A stretch of DNA of 64,000 nt from Treponema sp. (lineage in GTDB: Bacteria; Spirochaetota; Spirochaetia; Treponematales; Breznakiellaceae), in assembly GCA_009787695.1 (NCBI GenBank), contig WQSW01000009.1:1-64000 (forward strand), read 5' to 3'. The notes below the pieces were generated by a model that made no database searches, was not told the origin of the DNA, and saw only the letters and a program-made list of their open reading frames with translations. The translations under genes and the position numbers were made by a program. Shown here piece by piece: positions 55,377 to 64,000 of this stretch (position 1 is its first letter; every line of letters begins with the position of its first letter).

Positions 55377-56261
55377 TTATAGCTCATTTTTAATCTCATC
55401 ACGCATTTTAATGGCTGCGTTTCTTGCAGCTTCTGCCGCAAAATCATTGTTAACCTGCGAATTTTCATGGTTAACAGATTTCCATGCCGCAATAATCGAA
55501 CGGGATGCGTTCACAACGCCTCCGTTGCCTTCTCTAAGTAAAATACAGGCATCCTTTGCGCCGCCGCCCTGTGCGCCGTAGCCCGGAATAAGGAAAAACA
55601 AATTAGAATAATTTTTTCGTATTTCTGCGGCTTCTTCCCTTTCTGTGCAGCCGACAACGGCGCCGAAAAGCCCGTACCCGCATTCCCCGCAATATTGAGA
55701 AGCAAGAGATGCTAATTTATCTCCAACTGCATTATAAACACGTTTATTGTTTTCTGTTATTGTTAAGTATTGAAAATCTCTCATTCCCGGATTACTTGTC
55801 CTCATAAGGACAAACGCGCCTTTTCCAAGTGTCTTTGCTTCTTTTATCCAAGGTTCGACAGAGTCCATACCCATGTAGGGGCTTATCGTAACAAAGTCAG
55901 CTTCAAAATCTCCTGTAAAATGCGCTTTAACATAACGGGACGCTGTGTCCGCAATGTCGCCTCTTTTGATATCTGCTATTGCAAGGCAGTTTTTGTTTTT
56001 AATGTATTTTAATGTTTCGCTGTAAGCTTTTAACCCTTCAAGCCCCATCTCTTCGTAATAGGCAATCTGTACTTTGTAACAAGAGGCGATATCATAAGTT
56101 GCGTCTATTAAAGTTCTGTTATACGCAAGGACTGCTTGTGCATCATTTAAAGCAGAACTTCTTTCTAAGGCGGGAACATAATCAATGCAAGTATCTAATC
56201 CGACACAAACATGACCTTTTGTTTTTACAGCGTTGTATAATTTATCTATATTAAAAATCAT
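55377..56261 (-). CDS. pyrF: Orotidine-5'-phosphate decarboxylase (type 2 family)
   Basis: VCVGLDTCIDYVPAL, CLAIADIKRGDIADTASRYVKAHF, FFLIPGYGAQGGGAKDA. Confidence 0.92.
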   Translation of the reverse strand: MIFNIDKLYNAVKTKGHVCVGLDTCIDYVPALERSSALNDAQAVLAYNRTLIDATYDIASCYKVQIAYYEEMGLEGLKAYSETLKYIKNKNCLAIADIKRGDIADTASRYVKAHFTGDFEADFVTISPYMGMDSVEPWIKEAKTLGKGAFVLMRTSNPGMRDFQYLTITENNKRVYNAVGDKLASLASQYCGECGYGLFGAVVGCTEREEAAEIRKNYSNLFFLIPGYGAQGGGAKDACILLREGNGGVVNASRSIIAAWKSVNHENSQVNNDFAAEAARNAAIKMRDEIKNEL

Positions 56262-56692
56262 TTAAAATCCTTTGCAGAAATAATTTCATCGCAGTATTCG
56301 CAGCGGTATGTGCGCTGCTCTTCGTTTTCTATGTGAAAAATATGATTGATATATTTTTCTGTCGAACATATGCAGCGCGGATTTTTGCATAATAATACAT
56401 TTTCAACTTTTTTAGGAAGCGATAATTTTATTTTTTTTGTTACGCGCTCATTTTCAATTATATTTACAGTTATATCAGGATCGATAAGCCCTAAAACATC
56501 ATAATTTATTGATATTGTATTATCTATTTTGATAATATCTTTTTTTCCGCTTCTTCCTGAAGCTGCATTTGTGATAAATGCGACTGTGCAAGGTAATTTT
56601 TCTAAATCAAGCCAGTTAAAAATGCGTATCCCTTGCCCCGCTTTTATATGGTCTATCACTAAACCGTTTCGTATTTCCTCAATGTTTAACAT
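56258..56692 (-). CDS. pyrI: Aspartate carbamoyltransferase regulatory subunit
   Basis: GLVIDHIKAGQGIRIFNWL and the zinc site CKNPRCICSTEKYINHIFHIENEEQRTYRCEYCDE. Confidence 0.92.
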   Translation of the reverse strand: MLNIEEIRNGLVIDHIKAGQGIRIFNWLDLEKLPCTVAFITNAASGRSGKKDIIKIDNTISINYDVLGLIDPDITVNIIENERVTKKIKLSLPKKVENVLLCKNPRCICSTEKYINHIFHIENEEQRTYRCEYCDEIISAKDFK

Positions 56693-56709
56693 TTTTTTCT
56701 CCCTTTACT

Positions 56710-57648
56710 TTATACAACTCCCAAAATTGATGCTAATAGCGCCATTCTGACAAACATTCCGTATTTTGCCTGCGCAAAATATGATGCGCGCGGGTCGTTA
56801 TCAATCTCTACAGAAATTTCATTTACACGCGGAAGAGGGTGAAGCACTATCATTTTTTCTTTTGCACAGGACATTTTGTCTGTATTTAAAACATAGGTAT
56901 CTTTAAGGCGTATATAATCATCTTCGTTAAAAAATCTTTCTTTTTGAACACGGGTCATATACAAAACGTCGATCCCGTCTTCTTTTAAAGCGTCTTCTAA
57001 ATTTACTTTTTCCTGAAAATCAATTTTTTGTTTTTTTAAAATACTTTTGATATAATCAGGAAGAACAAGTTCTGAAGGCGAGATAAATATCATTCTGATA
57101 TTATTATATCGCGAAAGCGCTTTTGCTAGAGAATGGACTGTCCGCCCGAATTTAAGGTCGCCGCAAAAACCAACTGTTAAGGTGTCTATTTTGCCTAATT
57201 TTCGTTTTATCGTTAAAAGGTCTGTTAATGTTTGGGTCGGATGATGATGCCCTCCGTCTCCTGCATTGATTATAGGCACGCTTGAATAATTTCTTGCAAG
57301 GAGAGCAGAGCCTTCCTTTGGGTTACGCATTACGATAGTATCAGCATAACTTGATGCCATGCGGATAGTATCTGCAAGGCTTTCCCCTTTTGCAGCCGAG
57401 CTGGAGCCGGGTTCAGCAAATCCAAGACAGCTTCCTCCAAGACGCAGCATAGCCGCTTCAAAACTAAGGCGGGTGCGTGTGCTGGGCTCAAAAAACAAGG
57501 TTGCAAGGAGTTTTCCCCTGCAGCTCTCCCTTAGATATTTTTCGTCTTTTTCGATTTTTTCAGCCAAATTGAACAGATTTTCCATCTCATCCAGTGAGAA
57601 ATCTTCCGGTTCAACAAGGGATCGCCCCTTAATTTGCGCTAATGACAT
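56710..57648 (-). CDS. pyrB: Aspartate carbamoyltransferase catalytic subunit
   Basis: [59 protein letters not shown]. Confidence 0.95.
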   Translation of the reverse strand: MSLAQIKGRSLVEPEDFSLDEMENLFNLAEKIEKDEKYLRESCRGKLLATLFFEPSTRTRLSFEAAMLRLGGSCLGFAEPGSSSAAKGESLADTIRMASSYADTIVMRNPKEGSALLARNYSSVPIINAGDGGHHHPTQTLTDLLTIKRKLGKIDTLTVGFCGDLKFGRTVHSLAKALSRYNNIRMIFISPSELVLPDYIKSILKKQKIDFQEKVNLEDALKEDGIDVLYMTRVQKERFFNEDDYIRLKDTYVLNTDKMSCAKEKMIVLHPLPRVNEISVEIDNDPRASYFAQAKYGMFVRMALLASILGVV

Positions 57649-57675
57649 GATTTTCTCCCTGTTTTAGAAATTATC

Positions 57676-57700
57676 AAAAAAAAACCGCCCCAAAGAGCGG
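57676..57700 (-). terminator. Leader terminator upstream of pyrB (candidate attenuator)
   Basis: Minus strand CCGCTC-TTTG-GGGCGG followed by nine T, located between a promoter-like element and the pyrB ATG. Confidence 0.7.
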
Positions 57701-57746
57701 ATTTTAGAAGTTCTGATTTTTGAATGAGCCTTTTATTCATTGCTCT

Positions 57747-57775
57747 AGTATAACAAGAATTAATTTCATTTACAA
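57747..57775 (-). promoter_or_regulatory. Promoter of the pyr operon
   Basis: Minus strand TTGTAA (57775-57770), 17-nt spacer, TATACT (57752-57747). Confidence 0.55.
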
Positions 57776-57934
57776 GACAAAAAAAAAATTTATTTTTTTT
57801 CTCTAATCTATTTACTTAAAAATTTAATTTCACTATAATTTTTATTAATAAGTAAGAGCTGTTATTTTTTCCTTAATTTAGTGTTATATTTGTATTAATA
57901 CTGTATATAAAATAGAAATTTACGGGGGTTAGGA

Positions 57935-60900
57935 ATGACTAAAAAATTACTATTTTTAGTTGTAGTTCTTACGGCTATCACAGGTGTCCTTTGGGCAGGC
58001 GGCGGGAAAGACAATCTTTCTCTAACAGCAGAAGATCCTTCCGGTTTTTCTGACAAAATCGATGCTTCCGAAAGAAAGGATGGAAAGTATAATTATTTTC
58101 TTGAAGCAACGGATAGAGCGGGAAATGTCACTATTTCCGGTCCTGAAAACATCTTTTTAGACAGAGAATCCGATCTGCCGCGCGTTACAATAGTAAACCC
58201 CCTCCCGTATATGCGCGTACAAGGCAATATGAACATAGTAGGTCTTGCCTTTGATGATGACGGTGTCGGAAGCGTCGAGTTGACCGTAAATCGCGGAATT
58301 GACGGCAGAGGCGAGGAAATCCTTCGTGTTACAGCCGTAGGGACTGACTTTTGGTCATATTTTCTTGATACCACAGACGGCGATATATGGACCGACGGCA
58401 ATTATACAATTACCGCTTGGGCAGTTGATATTAACGGTCTTTCCGGTATTTCCAGCGAATTTAAAGCTAAACAACATAAAAAATCTGTAGTTTTCTGGCG
58501 GTTAGACAGGAAAAAACCAGAAATTACAATAACAAGCCATGAAATCGGCGCATTAGTTGCAGGAAATGTAAGGTTACGCGGTACTATTGCTGACGGAAAC
58601 GGAATAAACGCTTTTAGTTATTCGCTTAACGAAGGTGAAACTTATATTCCTGTTAAAACCAGCGTGGACAGAAGAACAGGTATCAATAATTGGGATATAA
58701 CAATTAATACCCCCAGAATTTTTGAAGACGGACCTGCCGTTATTTGGTTTCAAGGCGTTGACGGAAACGGAAGTATAGGAAATGCCGCTCATTTATTATT
58801 CATAAATAACACGGGACCTGATGTAAAAATTGTATATCCTGAACCTACAACGGTTGTAAACGGGATATTCTCTATTGCAGGTTACGCTAAACATCCTGTC
58901 GGTCTAAAAAAAGTAACATGGAAAGCGGGAACTGCAAGCGGCGAATTTGAATTACTTCCCGGTAATCATTGGTGGTCTGCAGAAGTTGATATCAGAAATC
59001 AAAAACTTACAAATATTGATGTTGAAATACGTGCAGAAGATGTTTCAGGCAACGTAACAACCAGACGGCAAAGGTACAGGGTTGATCAAGCCCGTGATTT
59101 ACCGGTCGTAACAATTACAGAGCCTGTAGCCGGTATTCTTAATAACGAACTTGGCTTAGTTGTCAAAGGGACTGCAAGCGACGATGACGGCATCGAATCA
59201 ATCTTTTATTCATTAAACGGAGGGGCTCCAATAGAAGTTCCGTCTAACGGTAATTTCCAATTTTTAATTGCTAAACCGCCTGAAGGCACTCATAACCTTG
59301 AGTTCTGGGCAAAAGATATAACAGGCGTAGTAGGTAATAAGGTTGCTGTAAGAGGTATTGTAGTGCCTGTTGCCCCCCCAAGCCCCTCTATTGTTTCATT
59401 TACAAAAAGTTCAGGCAGAACACCTGTTACAGAAAATTTTTATACAGGAATGACAATTAAACCGGAAGCAAAAATGACAATGAATTTGGCTGTTAAAGCA
59501 AACGCAGCCCCTGCATCCGCTTCTGTTACAATCGGGAGCGGGACTGCCATTCCGCTCAGGTTAGCGGCATCTAAAGAGCTTTTTACATCGTCTGTAGCAT
59601 TTCCGGAAAACACTCCGGAAGGTTTAACAACTATTCGTTTAACTGTAACGGAAAAAAGCGGGCGTGAAATTGTTTATGAAGAGTTTGTTTTTGTAAGTTT
59701 CCAAGTTCCTTCGACAGTGCAGGATTATATCAGAGACGAAGAAGGCAATGTAGTTCAGGTAGTAGACAGGCTTGTTTTCCCGCCTGTTCCGTTTGCCTTT
59801 TCATGGGTAAGACCTAACACACTTGAAGACGGAAGAATCATCTTAGGTTCTGCCGACGAAGTTTTAATGGGTATAAGTACAGTTCATGTAAGGGGGGTAA
59901 CTGCAAGCTCAAACGCTGTAAGTGTCCAGCTTGACAATAACGGGCGCATTCTGCTGCGCGCTTCTCAAGAAGGGGATTTAGGGCAGGTAACACTTAGAAT
60001 TCAAACTGATGAAGGCGTTCAGACAACACAGCCGTTCCGAATGGTTGCCGATTTTGAAGGCCCTTCTATTGCTTTGCAAAACATTGCAGAAAACAGCTGG
60101 GTAAGAACAAATGTCCCTGTACGTTTCAATACAACAAGCAGAAACAGGATTACCGCTGTCGATTACTCTCTTGATATGGGCAGTACATGGGTTAGCTTCG
60201 GTGCAATAACAGCGGAATATAACAGAACTATCGAGCTTAACGAAATAGAAGACGGATCAATTTGCATATTGATAAAAGCAACTAACGACAGCGGAAAATA
60301 CTCTGTCGCAAAATTTACTGTATTAAAAGATTCACAGGCGCCGGAAGCGGAAGTAATTATGCCGATTGTGGAAGCGGGTGTGAACGGTACTATACGCATG
60401 GCGTTCTCTGTAAAGGATTCCAGTTCAATCAATACAATAACTTATAATAGACCTGCGCGCGCGGGAGCGGCTGCAATTACAAAAGAAGTATTTAACATCA
60501 ATAATTGGGAAAGCAATTTTCAGCCGAGATTCTTTGAAGTTTTGATGGACTCAACTGATATGCCGCTTGATGCAAATATGCGTTTTGTTTTTACAGACAG
60601 AGCGGGAAACACAAGCGAAATAACTTCATACGAATTTGTAATTGATCAGGAAATGGATATACCGATAGCGCATATCATCTTGCCGCTTGAAAATGAAGTA
60701 ATCACAAATGATTTTATCGTCTCCGGTATTATGTTCGATGACGATGAAATTTCCCACATCCAATGGAGAATCGATAACGGTCAATTCCAAAGACTTGAAG
60801 CCAAAAACGGTTTCTCTATACCAATTCCGATTTCTTCGCTTACAGATAACGAACATTCTGTAACAGTAATTGCAGAAGATATTTACGGTGTAAGAAGCGA

Positions 60901-63070
60901 AGCTGTAACGACAAATTTCAGAGTATCGCTTTCAGAGCCGTTGGCAATAAATCCAACACAAAGAATTTCAGATAATTATGCGCCTGCAACAATGATTTAT
61001 CCGCAAGTGGAAACTGTAATAAGAGATTCTGTTGTTATTCGCGGAAGCACATTTGACCGCAACGGTATTAAGATGGTTCAAGTTTCTTTGGATAACGGAA
61101 ATACATTTAACAATGTAGTTGCAGGAACTCCTGAAAGACCTGAAAATTTCGGCACTCCTGCGGAAGTTGTAAACTGGAATTACCGTTTTAACACAAGAAT
61201 ATTGAAAGACGGAGCGCATGTTATCTTTGTAAGAGTTTTTGACAATTATGATATTCCGGCTACATATGCGGATATGATCAACGTAGATAATACACCTCCT
61301 GAAATTATTCTTGACTCTCCTGGTGACGGGACTATCACAGTCGGAACAATTTCTGTAATGGGCAGAACGCTCGATCCGAACTTAAGCGAAGTAAGAATTG
61401 AATTAAGCGATCTTCAGGGCAGAACACTGCCGTTGGATTTAAGGTCTTATGAACTTGAAAAAACAAGTATTTCTCCTGCAACGATAATAAGACGCGATTT
61501 TAATTTATCCGCTATGCAAGGACGTCCTGCACAGCCTGACAGTTATTACAACATTGCAGTTATTGCAGTTGACCTTGCAGGAAATGAAACACGCATATCA
61601 AGAAATGTTGAGCTGGCTCGCGGCAAAAAAACAAATACGATAGAAATTCTTTATCCGCTTAATAACGAAACGGTATCCGGCAGTTTCTATCTTTACGGGC
61701 ATGCAGGCGGGGCTGACAAGGCAGAAACTGTAACCTTAAGAATTAACGGAACAGATTCAAAAACAGAAAAAGTAGATGACACAGGATACTTCCGTTTCTC
61801 ATTGGAAAGCGAAGATTTTATCGGAGGCAATAACGATATTAGAATTCACAGTGACTTCGGAGGGCAAACAGTAGTATTGTCGCGCGAAAATTATAAACTT
61901 ATTTATGAACAAGGCGGTCCGTGGGTTACAATAGACAGTTTTAATTTCGGTAATTTCGCTTATGACAGGCCCTATGTTTACGGACGCACAGGCTATTCAT
62001 TAAGCGATGAAGACAAGGAACTTCTTGCAGACAGAAGCACAAACAAAGCTGTAAAAGCAAGTATACAGGCAAAACAACCAAGTTTTACGGAAATAAGTTT
62101 TGATAACGGAAGAACATTTATAAAGACAGAAAAAGGAAAAGGGCGTAATCAGGATTACCGTTACCGTCTTGAAACCGGCGACATGATCGAAGGAATGCAC
62201 TTTATCCTTATCAGGTCTACCATGAAAAACGGTGAAACAGCTGTTACGCGAATGTTGGTGCAAGTTGATAAAACCTTCCCGGAAATAAGGTTAATTTCTC
62301 CTGAAGCGGGCGAAAGGTATAATCAGGAAATTGCATTCTCTGCAAGCGCAACAGATGATATCGAATTAAGTTCTTTAACCTATAATTTGCGTGTCGGAGA
62401 CAAGGCGATGTATGCAGTACCCGGCTTCCTGCAGGGTCTGTACTTTGAAGCGGTTATACCTCCGTTCTTAAGACAACTTGCAGTTGAGAACGACTTCAAA
62501 GAATATGTACCTACCATGCCTTTCGGCGGAGGTTCAACATACATGGACATTGCTATGGGATTGAGTTTCTTTGATGACAATGTAAAGATACAATTCCAAT
62601 ACGGCTGGATGACACAGAAGGACTATGAATCACTTGGCGGCGATCCAAAATTACCGGTTCGTTACGGCGGACAGGTATTAGGGTTAAAACTTCTTGCAAG
62701 TATTTATTCGCTTCCGTTCGGCGCTATTTGGGGACCGGATTGGGAATGGCTGTCTGCAACCTTTGCAATAGGGGCAACATTCTCGTATTTTAACTTTCTA
62801 AACGAATATAACGACCAATATAATAATGATAATAATTTAGAAGGTGATAAAAAACGGAGATACACACAAAGCGGCCAGCCAACATGGATGAGCGCATTAT
62901 TACTGCAAATTGAATTCCCGCGCGTAACATTGCCAAAGAGGAAAAGTTTCAGAACCTTCAGTTTATTTACAGAAGGGCAGTTATGGTTTGTTCCGACAGA
63001 TGTTGCTAATGACGATGTTGAAGTTATAATACCCAAAGTTGTCTTAGGCGCTAGGTTGTATATTTTCTAG
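57935..63070 (+). CDS. Giant exported protein with repeated Ig-like modules and a barrel-like C-terminus (1711 aa)
   Basis: Signal peptide. Repeated modules of the form VTIxxPxxxxxVxGxxxIxGxAxDDDGIxxIxxSLNGG. Final segment FRTFSLFTEGQLWFVPTDVANDDVEVIIPKVVLGARLYIF ends in Phe, as outer-membrane barrels do. Confidence 0.75.
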   Translation: MTKKLLFLVVVLTAITGVLWAGGGKDNLSLTAEDPSGFSDKIDASERKDGKYNYFLEATDRAGNVTISGPENIFLDRESDLPRVTIVNPLPYMRVQGNMNIVGLAFDDDGVGSVELTVNRGIDGRGEEILRVTAVGTDFWSYFLDTTDGDIWTDGNYTITAWAVDINGLSGISSEFKAKQHKKSVVFWRLDRKKPEITITSHEIGALVAGNVRLRGTIADGNGINAFSYSLNEGETYIPVKTSVDRRTGINNWDITINTPRIFEDGPAVIWFQGVDGNGSIGNAAHLLFINNTGPDVKIVYPEPTTVVNGIFSIAGYAKHPVGLKKVTWKAGTASGEFELLPGNHWWSAEVDIRNQKLTNIDVEIRAEDVSGNVTTRRQRYRVDQARDLPVVTITEPVAGILNNELGLVVKGTASDDDGIESIFYSLNGGAPIEVPSNGNFQFLIAKPPEGTHNLEFWAKDITGVVGNKVAVRGIVVPVAPPSPSIVSFTKSSGRTPVTENFYTGMTIKPEAKMTMNLAVKANAAPASASVTIGSGTAIPLRLAASKELFTSSVAFPENTPEGLTTIRLTVTEKSGREIVYEEFVFVSFQVPSTVQDYIRDEEGNVVQVVDRLVFPPVPFAFSWVRPNTLEDGRIILGSADEVLMGISTVHVRGVTASSNAVSVQLDNNGRILLRASQEGDLGQVTLRIQTDEGVQTTQPFRMVADFEGPSIALQNIAENSWVRTNVPVRFNTTSRNRITAVDYSLDMGSTWVSFGAITAEYNRTIELNEIEDGSICILIKATNDSGKYSVAKFTVLKDSQAPEAEVIMPIVEAGVNGTIRMAFSVKDSSSINTITYNRPARAGAAAITKEVFNINNWESNFQPRFFEVLMDSTDMPLDANMRFVFTDRAGNTSEITSYEFVIDQEMDIPIAHIILPLENEVITNDFIVSGIMFDDDEISHIQWRIDNGQFQRLEAKNGFSIPIPISSLTDNEHSVTVIAEDIYGVRSEAVTTNFRVSLSEPLAINPTQRISDNYAPATMIYPQVETVIRDSVVIRGSTFDRNGIKMVQVSLDNGNTFNNVVAGTPERPENFGTPAEVVNWNYRFNTRILKDGAHVIFVRVFDNYDIPATYADMINVDNTPPEIILDSPGDGTITVGTISVMGRTLDPNLSEVRIELSDLQGRTLPLDLRSYELEKTSISPATIIRRDFNLSAMQGRPAQPDSYYNIAVIAVDLAGNETRISRNVELARGKKTNTIEILYPLNNETVSGSFYLYGHAGGADKAETVTLRINGTDSKTEKVDDTGYFRFSLESEDFIGGNNDIRIHSDFGGQTVVLSRENYKLIYEQGGPWVTIDSFNFGNFAYDRPYVYGRTGYSLSDEDKELLADRSTNKAVKASIQAKQPSFTEISFDNGRTFIKTEKGKGRNQDYRYRLETGDMIEGMHFILIRSTMKNGETAVTRMLVQVDKTFPEIRLISPEAGERYNQEIAFSASATDDIELSSLTYNLRVGDKAMYAVPGFLQGLYFEAVIPPFLRQLAVENDFKEYVPTMPFGGGSTYMDIAMGLSFFDDNVKIQFQYGWMTQKDYESLGGDPKLPVRYGGQVLGLKLLASIYSLPFGAIWGPDWEWLSATFAIGATFSYFNFLNEYNDQYNNDNNLEGDKKRRYTQSGQPTWMSALLLQIEFPRVTLPKRKSFRTFSLFTEGQLWFVPTDVANDDVEVIIPKVVLGARLYIF

Positions 63071-63121
63071 AAAATTGGTAGAATACTTTTATATCAGTCA
63101 GAAAAAATAAGAAAATGAATT

Positions 63122-63156
63122 AGATAAGCCGTTAACGCGGCTTATCTGATTTTTTA
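63122..63156 (+). terminator. Intrinsic terminator downstream of the Ig-like giant protein
   Basis: Perfect 10-bp stem AGATAAGCCG/CGGCTTATCT, loop TTAACG, followed by GATTTTTT. Confidence 0.85.
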
Positions 63157-63213
63157 TAAAAAAAGCACGTTTTTTACAGCTTTGTGCGATAAAAAAAAAC
63201 AAAGGAGTAGAAA

Positions 63214-64000
63214 ATGAAAATAAAAACATCATTTTTCCTTATCATTACCGTGTTGGTAAGTATTTTCACTGCGTGTGAATTTTTAGAAAATCAATTTACT
63301 TTAGGTATGGGCGATCCAATAGATTTTGAGCCGCCTGTACTAAGGCTCGATCACGGAACCAAAAATCCTATGTATGTAGGTGAAAATGCAAAATTATCAG
63401 GTTATGTAAAAGACAATATTGCAGTAGATCGGGTTATTCTGCGTAACGCTGTTTCAGGTGATGAATTATTTGAAGCGGAAGTTATATTAAATCATCAAAA
63501 AGAAAAGTGTGATTGCAAATACACTGATGTATGTTTTAAATGCGGAGATCGCTGGGAAATTGACCTTGCTTTTGACGAATCGTATGACGGTAAAAATCTT
63601 CCGGTAGAAATTGTAGCGTACGATAAGGTGCAAAACTCAGGCGAAACATCAATTAAATCAATTACAATAATAATAGATTTACATCCTCCCATAATTGAAC
63701 TTATTTGGATACAACGAACAATTTTAAAAAGAGAGTATCTTTATCCAATCTTTGATTTTGAATTATTAGAAGAATATGATCCTAAAGGTGAAATAAGTGA
63801 ACATGTAAATAAATATCAAAATGGTTATTTCCACATAGAAGCAAAACTTACCGAAATGCAAACAAGAATAAGAAGTGATATTAAATTAAATTTTTACGAC
63901 TCAAATTATCCGAATGATATAATATATACAGTATTATTAGATGGTAATCCGTATTCGCCTAAATGGCTGGTTTCCGAAGAAGAAATAATAAATAACGGAC
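63214..64000 (+). CDS. Exported lipoprotein with an Ig-like module (partial, runs off the right edge)
   Basis: ATG after AAAGGAG; MKIKTSFFLIITVLVSIFTACEFLENQF (lipobox), then PPVLRLDHGTKNPMYVGENAKLSGYVKDNIAVDRVILRN. Open to the window end. Confidence 0.75.
   Translation, partial: MKIKTSFFLIITVLVSIFTACEFLENQFTLGMGDPIDFEPPVLRLDHGTKNPMYVGENAKLSGYVKDNIAVDRVILRNAVSGDELFEAEVILNHQKEKCDCKYTDVCFKCGDRWEIDLAFDESYDGKNLPVEIVAYDKVQNSGETSIKSITIIIDLHPPIIELIWIQRTILKREYLYPIFDFELLEEYDPKGEISEHVNKYQNGYFHIEAKLTEMQTRIRSDIKLNFYDSNYPNDIIYTVLLDGNPYSPKWLVSEEEIINNG

Noticed and set aside
57638-57740. PyrL-like leader peptide as a confirmed CDS
   Set aside because: Frame exists and crosses the terminator, but the predicted RNA start leaves no Shine-Dalgarno. 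Mentioned within the attenuator finding only.
1-64000. Prophage, complete transposon, integrase or CRISPR-Cas genes
   Set aside because: None seen in the translated ORFs or my reading of gaps. Only relics (5840-6052, 41677-41925) suggest past mobility.

Overview
The window looks like a chromosomal segment from a host-associated Treponema-like spirochete. This rests on gene content (periplasmic-flagellar flgN-flgK-flgL-fliW-csrA cluster, BMP-type ABC transporter, GH10 xylanase, SurE/TPR/NHL cluster, Ig-like surface proteins) and not on a database search. Most of it is ordinary metabolism: purH, efp, iorA, thiI, a cysteine desulfurase, thrA, tmk and a pyrB-I-F-K-D-E operon. The accessory content is at 1-8.7 kb, next to a tRNA-Leu(GAG): a high-GC metalloprotease/beta-helix gene missing from the ORF track, an orphan HicB, an ankyrin lipoprotein, a decayed surface-protein fragment and a tandem GTPase pair. 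Smaller insertions occur elsewhere. The strongest finding is a probable type III (ToxIN/TenpIN-like) toxin-antitoxin locus at about 16.94-17.56 kb. It has a promoter, two 50-nt tandem repeats, an intrinsic terminator and a ToxN/AbiQ-like endoribonuclease gene. Each repeat can fold into an H-type pseudoknot, and the loop-tail helix covaries between the two repeats (GGGC/GCCC versus GAAC/GTTC). I also found a complete hicBA module between thiI and the cysteine desulfurase gene (hicA is absent from the ORF track), a candidate attenuator before pyrB, a candidate sigma-28 promoter before flgN, and a SpoIIE-HATPase fusion beside a STAS protein. All family calls come from motif reading and need profile searches for confirmation.
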